Assembly (NCBI RefSeq): GCF_003086295.3
Contig: NC_092047.1
Span: 63,158,054-63,222,053 of the forward strand
Direction: 5' to 3'
Source of the DNA: Arachis hypogaea
Lineage: Eukaryota; Streptophyta; Magnoliopsida; Fabales; Fabaceae
DNA: 64,000 bases
The position numbers were made by a program, and so were the translations under genes. Below, piece by piece: positions 59,360 to 64,000 of this stretch. Within the stretch, counting starts at the first letter, position 1. Every line of letters starts with the position of its first letter. Below the pieces are notes generated by a model. The model was not told the origin of the DNA, did not search any database, and worked only from the letters and a program-made list of their open reading frames with translations.

Positions 59360-59610
59360 AACATCGCGCGTATATCTAACTACCAGATTTAAAATATTTC
59401 TTTCCTTTTTCGTTTTCGTTATTTTGAGATTTCGTTGTTCTTCTTCTCGCGCGTCTTCCCTCCTTCTTCTCCATCGTTCTTTTCCTCTCCTTTTCTCACT
59501 AGCATCTTCTTCGTTTAGGTTACCTTTTTCTCTCTCTGCAACTCGACCTTCGTTTTCTATTTTTGATTTGTTGTTTTCTGAAATCAAAGTTTGATCTCGT
59601 TTTGAAGATA

Positions 59611-61922
59611 ATGGATCATTCAACCTCAGATTCTCAGCTGAATGCAGGCGAAGTGGATTATGAGTCAGAATCTAATGAAGTTCCTGAGGTTTGATTTACA
59701 TAGGATTAGTATGAATTTTCTTTTAGTAATTTGTATAGCATTGTGTAGTTGAAAAATTGCTGAACATTGACTGTGAAAGTAACACGTTTACCTGAATCTG
59801 TCGATTCAATGTATTAGTTGTGATTAATTACCTGGAATTTGTAGTAGACGCTCGGGTGTAGATCAATTCTTGTTTGGGTGTATTTTAGCTAGAAGTGTGG
59901 GTGTATCTACACTTTACTGGTTTTTTTTGTTATTTTAATTGACTTGTTGTTGTTTAGGTGTATTATATTAGACATGATTGGGTGTGTTTTTAGTTTTTGA
60001 GATGGTGTATTCTGCAGCCTGTGTATTTACAGTTTATGGCTTTAAAAGTCATTCTGTAGTTGAGTTGTTGCAGTTCGGGTGTATCGTATTAGACATGATT
60101 GGGTGTATTTGAATCATATCTATGGGTGTATTCACAGTTCTGACACGGTGTATTTTGCAGCCTCTCTCGGTTGTTGATGACGAGTTTGTTTCAAAGGTCG
60201 GAATGACCTTTACCACCCTTGAAGATGCTGGAAAATTTTACAGGAACTACGCCAAGGCTGCAGGTTTCTCTACAAGAGTTCGGTGCACAAATAGGAAGGG
60301 AAACGAGATTAAGAACCAACTGATTACATGTAGCAGAGAGGGAAAATGGAAATCTAAAATATCTCCGACCGAGAAGACCAATCCGACAGCCGGTCTAAAC
60401 TGTCCTGCAAGAATTTATATACACACATTGAAGGATGTCGGTGCTTGGATCATTTCAAAGGTTGTGCTGGATCATTCACACCCCTGCTGTCCAAGCAAAG
60501 CAGAGATGCTCAAATAGCACAGGGAACTAAGCATGTCCATTCGTCGTACGATATAGAACAACGAGGAGGCCGGTATCAGACCAAGCAAAACCTACCAATC
60601 ATTTGTTGCTGCTGCCGGGGGTCACCGCGAGTTAAATTTTATCGAAAAGGACGTGAGGAATTACATTACCAGGGAAGTGTGGAATGTTTCCGAACAAGAA
60701 GATGCAAAGGAATTCAGGAAATATTTGTTAAGAATGAAAGAGAAGAATCCGAATTTCTTTTTTGAGCTCCAACTCGAAGAGGATCAATCGATTAAGCTGG
60801 CTTTTTGGGCCGATGCAAGAAGCAGAGCCGCCTTTGAGTATTTTGGAGACGTCATTTCATTCGACACCACCTACAATACAAACAGGTAACAAACTGCCCC
60901 TGTTTATGATGCTAAATTAATTTATTTTTACTAATCCGCATCAGAGGTGTATATTGGCTGTTTCATTGGGTGTATGCGAAGCATTTGTTAAGGTGTAACT
61001 AATGATTTTGCATTCTGGACCATGATAATTTGTTTCAGGTATAATTTGGTCTGTGGTTCTTTTGTCGGGGTGAATCACCACGGTCAGTCAACATTTCTCG
61101 GATGCTCTTTGATGAAGAACGAAGAAATTGAATCATTCAAATGGTTATTTCAAAGCTGGCTTCGTTGCATGGGAGGAAACGCTCCGAAAAGGTTTCTCAC
61201 CGATCAGTGCGCATCCATGAAAAGGGCTTTAGAGGCCTGTATGCCAACAACAGTTCACCGCTGGTGTATTTGGCACATCATGAAGAAGATTCCAAGCAAA
61301 TTAAACAGGTACAAGGGACATGCCGATATCGAACAAGAAATGAGCCAAGTTGTTTGGAACTCTCACAGCAAAGACTCATTCGATAGGAATTGGAATGATT
61401 TTCTGCTGAATTTTGGTCTTGCGGACAACAAGTGGCTTTCAGGTAATGTCTTTTTAAAATCTACAGCAGAGGTGTATATTGCATGTTCCCTCGGGTGTAT
61501 TTACAGCCTGTGTTTGGGTGTATTATGCAGATCTGTACGAAGACCGTCACATATGGGTTCCTATCTATCTGGATCACCACTTCTGGGCAGGGATGAGAAG
61601 CACACAAAGGAGCGAGAGCATGCATTCATTTTTTAACAAGTATATCACCCGGAACAGCTCGCTTATTCAGTTCGTCAAACAATACGATAATTGCCTCGGA
61701 AGCAGGGAGCAAGCAGAGAGAGAATTAGATGCTGCAGATTTTCATACGCTCATACCGTGTGCAACCAAATCCTGCATTGAAGCTCAGTTTCAAGATGCGT
61801 ACACTCACGCAAAGTTTAGGGAAGTCCAAGCGCAATTCAGAGGAAAGGCGAATTGCATCACGAGATTAAAGAATTCCGCTCTAGGCTATGGGAAAAAATA
61901 TACATGGAATAGAAGTTGTTGA
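59611..61922 (+). pseudogene. FAR1/FRS-like (MULE transposase family) gene, broken and truncated
   Basis: Exons: 59611-59688, 60161-60885, 61039-61442, 61531-61922, with GT-AG introns that keep phase. Exon 2 starts the FAR1 DNA-binding domain (VSKVGMTFTTLEDAGKFYRN; LNCPARIYI; the Cys/His set ends HSHPCC). The MULE catalytic part follows: Asp in VISFDTTYNTNRYNL, Asp in FLTDQCASMKRA, and Glu expected in the segment around RSESMHSFFNKY. HRWCIWHIMKKIP is the family's CxxH region. Two in-frame TAG codons interrupt exon 2 (60515-60517 and 60554-60556). The C terminus ends after NSALGYGKKYTWNRSC, so the usual SWIM zinc finger is absent. Family members are either phytochrome-A pathway transcription factors or transposases; here a transposase copy is likelier. 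Confidence 0.8.
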
Positions 61923-61977
61923 TAAATGGCAAATATTTACATCATTTGTTCAATTTACAAACTACCAAGCAGTTGGA

Positions 61978-64000
61978 TTACCCAGTTTCTATATCAGCAG
62001 AATTAATCTGACAAAACGGACTTAATAATATAGAGGATGGCTTCGACAGCCTTATAGCACTACTCTCTCTAATTGCCCGATCTCTCTGTGTATTCATCTC
62101 ACTGAATAGTATCCGGGAAGCGTACTCCACTCTATAGTGGTCCACCTCCTCCTACAATTAAAAAGTATATTCTGTTTAAACAGCAATATTAATTCAGTAA
62201 AGTAATACAGAGTTATATGGTTCTAAAGACAGTTACCTGTGGCCAATTATCCCATTGATACTTCCCCTTTTTGATGTTTTACGGCTCAATTAACTCCATC
62301 CACTTCATAACGTACACAGCGCAGTCATAGCTGAAAACGAAGAAAATAAATTACAAATCTCATTTACAAAAGTTTAATGTTCAGAGTCACAAATTTATAC
62401 CTTGTTTTTTGGCCAGATATTTTAACATATGGTGATTTAATTTCCTTCTCCCTCTCCCCTTTTTGAAGAGGTTCCCCGCCGGCATATGTTATCAATCTTG
62501 AAAATACGTATCCCTTAAATACGAAAACAAATCAGTAATACACCCGAATGAATGGACAAGATACACCCAACTGAATGGACAATATACACCCATCAGAACT
62601 AAAGAAATAGACCTATCTATTAAAGTAAAGAAGACAGAGGCAACTTACAGTGAATTTATTAATGGCCTTTCTCTCATCGGTGGGAGCTTTTTTGTGTAGC
62701 GGGTCAAGTATTTGACATTTTCGCTTTCTTGTATTTATCAGCCATAACCACCAATGCCCCGAGTAGCAGACAGGGGCAAAAATCTGAAGGATTGCCACAC
62801 GTGAACAGTGTGTTATTTTATTTTGCAAATAAGTAAATAAGCATACTAACAAATTTAGCAAACGAAAACTTACATATGGGTGCGAAGTCAATTTTTTTTC
62901 TATCTATGAAGGGAATGAAACTCGGGTAGGCTTCCACCCTGAATTCCTTTTTCATTTTCGGTGATACGAATTCCCCGTTTGGGTGATCCGAAAGTGCCAT
63001 GCACTGCAAGAATTGCGAAACAAGAAATAAAATACTAAACTTACACCCAATGGAACGTAATAAAGACACTCAAATCAATACAGAAAATACACCCAAAGTT
63101 CGGAGAAGTAACACTTACCACAATATCGGGGGGAGACAGTATATTTGTTCTTTAAACCTCTTTTCATTTTTGTTGTTGAGGATGAGGCAGATGGCAGATA
63201 CAATCTAGAAATATATGCCAAAATCAATTTTACATTAATAAGCATTGTAATTGACTTTGGTATAAAAAGATTAATGTTATTCTAATATTACCTGAGATTC
63301 TATATCACTTTTTGCCTGGAGGGAGGCAAGGTGCATTCTCATCAAAATGTATTCTCCTTGGCCAATCAGAGTGCACATTTCCTCATACTCGTTAGTATTG
63401 CCATCTGCATCTTCCTTCAGTCTCGTCCCCCAGATGTAGCACTTTTGTTTCATATCATCTGGAATTTGATTCATTCCCCCAGGAGTTTCAAACTTTGCAG
63501 AACTTTCTCCCCCAGTCTCCCTCTGAATTTGTGGACTTGTGTTTTTCCCTTCGCCGCACTGCTTGCTATTCTTTGGACCAAACTGTCCAATTGTTCTATC
63601 AAATTCGCAGCTTCTGGAGATTTTTCCCTTTCTGTCTCCTGCGTTGACGCCCCCTCCTGGCTTGAATCAGTCAATCCAAGGCTGAATGATGGCACCCCTG
63701 GATCTGTTTTAGGAACATAGGACGCTGTCCGTGCCATCATCAATAGGGCAGCAGCGTCTTCTGTGTCTGGATGACTGCGTCATCATGTATAAGAATAAGA
63801 ATAAGAATAAGAATATACGGATGATAAGCAAAGATTGATTTTAGTCTGATGAACTTACATTTTAGTTGGAGCTGGGGGAACCGTGGGTGTGGTCTCTTGA
63901 AGTTGTTTGGGGGTTTCAGGAGTGCTGCACAGTTACAAAAAATTAATCACGGCGTAAAAAAAACTAATCAGGAACAATATACACCCAAACTGTTAGCTAA
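61978..64000 (-). pseudogene. Ulp1-type SUMO protease-like gene, 5' end outside window
   Basis: On the minus strand the exons run about 63924-63859, 63774-63292, 63000-62874, 62783-62649, 62515-62403, 62330-62237 and 62151-61978, ending in TAA at 61978. The catalytic domain of peptidase family C48 is clear: His in CYSGHWWLWLIN, Asp in QILDPLHKKAP, Cys in SYDCAVYVMKWME with Gln upstream (GQKT). This is the His-Asp-Gln-Cys set. An upstream exon (LTDSSQEGASTQETEREKSP) is Ser/Glu-rich and disordered. A TAA at 62279-62281 lies in frame just after the catalytic Cys, and the frame changes near 63550-63471, so this copy is probably inactive. True Ulp1 enzymes cleave SUMO; ULP genes carried by MULEs have no established activity that I know. 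Confidence 0.75.

Noticed and set aside
59354..59623. 89-codon minus-strand charged frame
   Set aside because: Antisense of the C/T-rich leader of the FAR1-like gene.
59850..60155. GGGTGTATT repeats as interstitial telomere sequence
   Set aside because: The plant telomere unit is TTTAGGG; the repeats differ, are dispersed, and are limited to introns.

Overview
The window looks like nuclear DNA of a dicot plant, most plausibly a legume of the genus Arachis (peanut or a wild relative). The reasons are: spliceosomal genes with long AT-rich introns, dense nested LTR retrotransposons with plant tRNA-primed PBS sites, and GC-rich palindromic modules (TGGCGTTTAACGCCA and ACGCGTACGCGT types) that I associate from memory with peanut Ty3/gypsy elements. 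The genus is inference; the plant origin is firm. There is no sign of bacterial, organellar or CRISPR content.

Layout. Positions 1-32484 are a nest of Ty3/gypsy retrotransposons, mostly on the minus strand. A solo LTR (170-1654, TSD CTTCT) sits inside an inverted LTR of the same family (1-2905). A non-autonomous gag-protease element (4121-13998) interrupts the gag gene of an older Athila-like element (3558-4120 plus 13999-14410). That element's LTR (14411-15836) is joined on its other side to the 3' half of a pol/env-like element (15837-16299 plus 24217-29706). A second non-autonomous element (16300-24216, perfect TSD ATAGC) interrupts that 3' half. An LTR fragment (29707-30669) and a truncated gag element with its own LTR (30670-32484) close the nest.

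Positions 32485-39817 are a very AT-rich, gene-free stretch with a MITE, a tRNA-derived SINE, and AT and AAT microsatellites. From about 39818 to 43726 lie a decayed Myb/SANT-like gene inside a probable PIF/Harbinger-type transposon and an adjacent Tourist-like MITE.

The one clear host gene is 44318-54073 (+). It has four coding exons giving a 328-residue aldo/keto-reductase-fold potassium-channel beta subunit (KAB1 type) with an open frame. Its last intron is 7.8 kb because it has taken in a 5-kb antisense Ty1/copia element and a 0.9-kb DNA transposon.

Positions 54074-59300 hold decayed Mutator-like and chromovirus-like fragments. The right end carries a FAR1/MULE-transposase-like gene (59611-61922, +) tail to tail with an Ulp1-type cysteine protease gene (61978 to the right edge, -). 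Both have in-frame stops, and both have introns full of a sense-strand GGGTGTATT-like repeat. The pair resembles a MULE that has captured a ULP gene.

Nearly all coding capacity here is mobile-element derived and broken. The host gene appears functional despite its enlarged intron.
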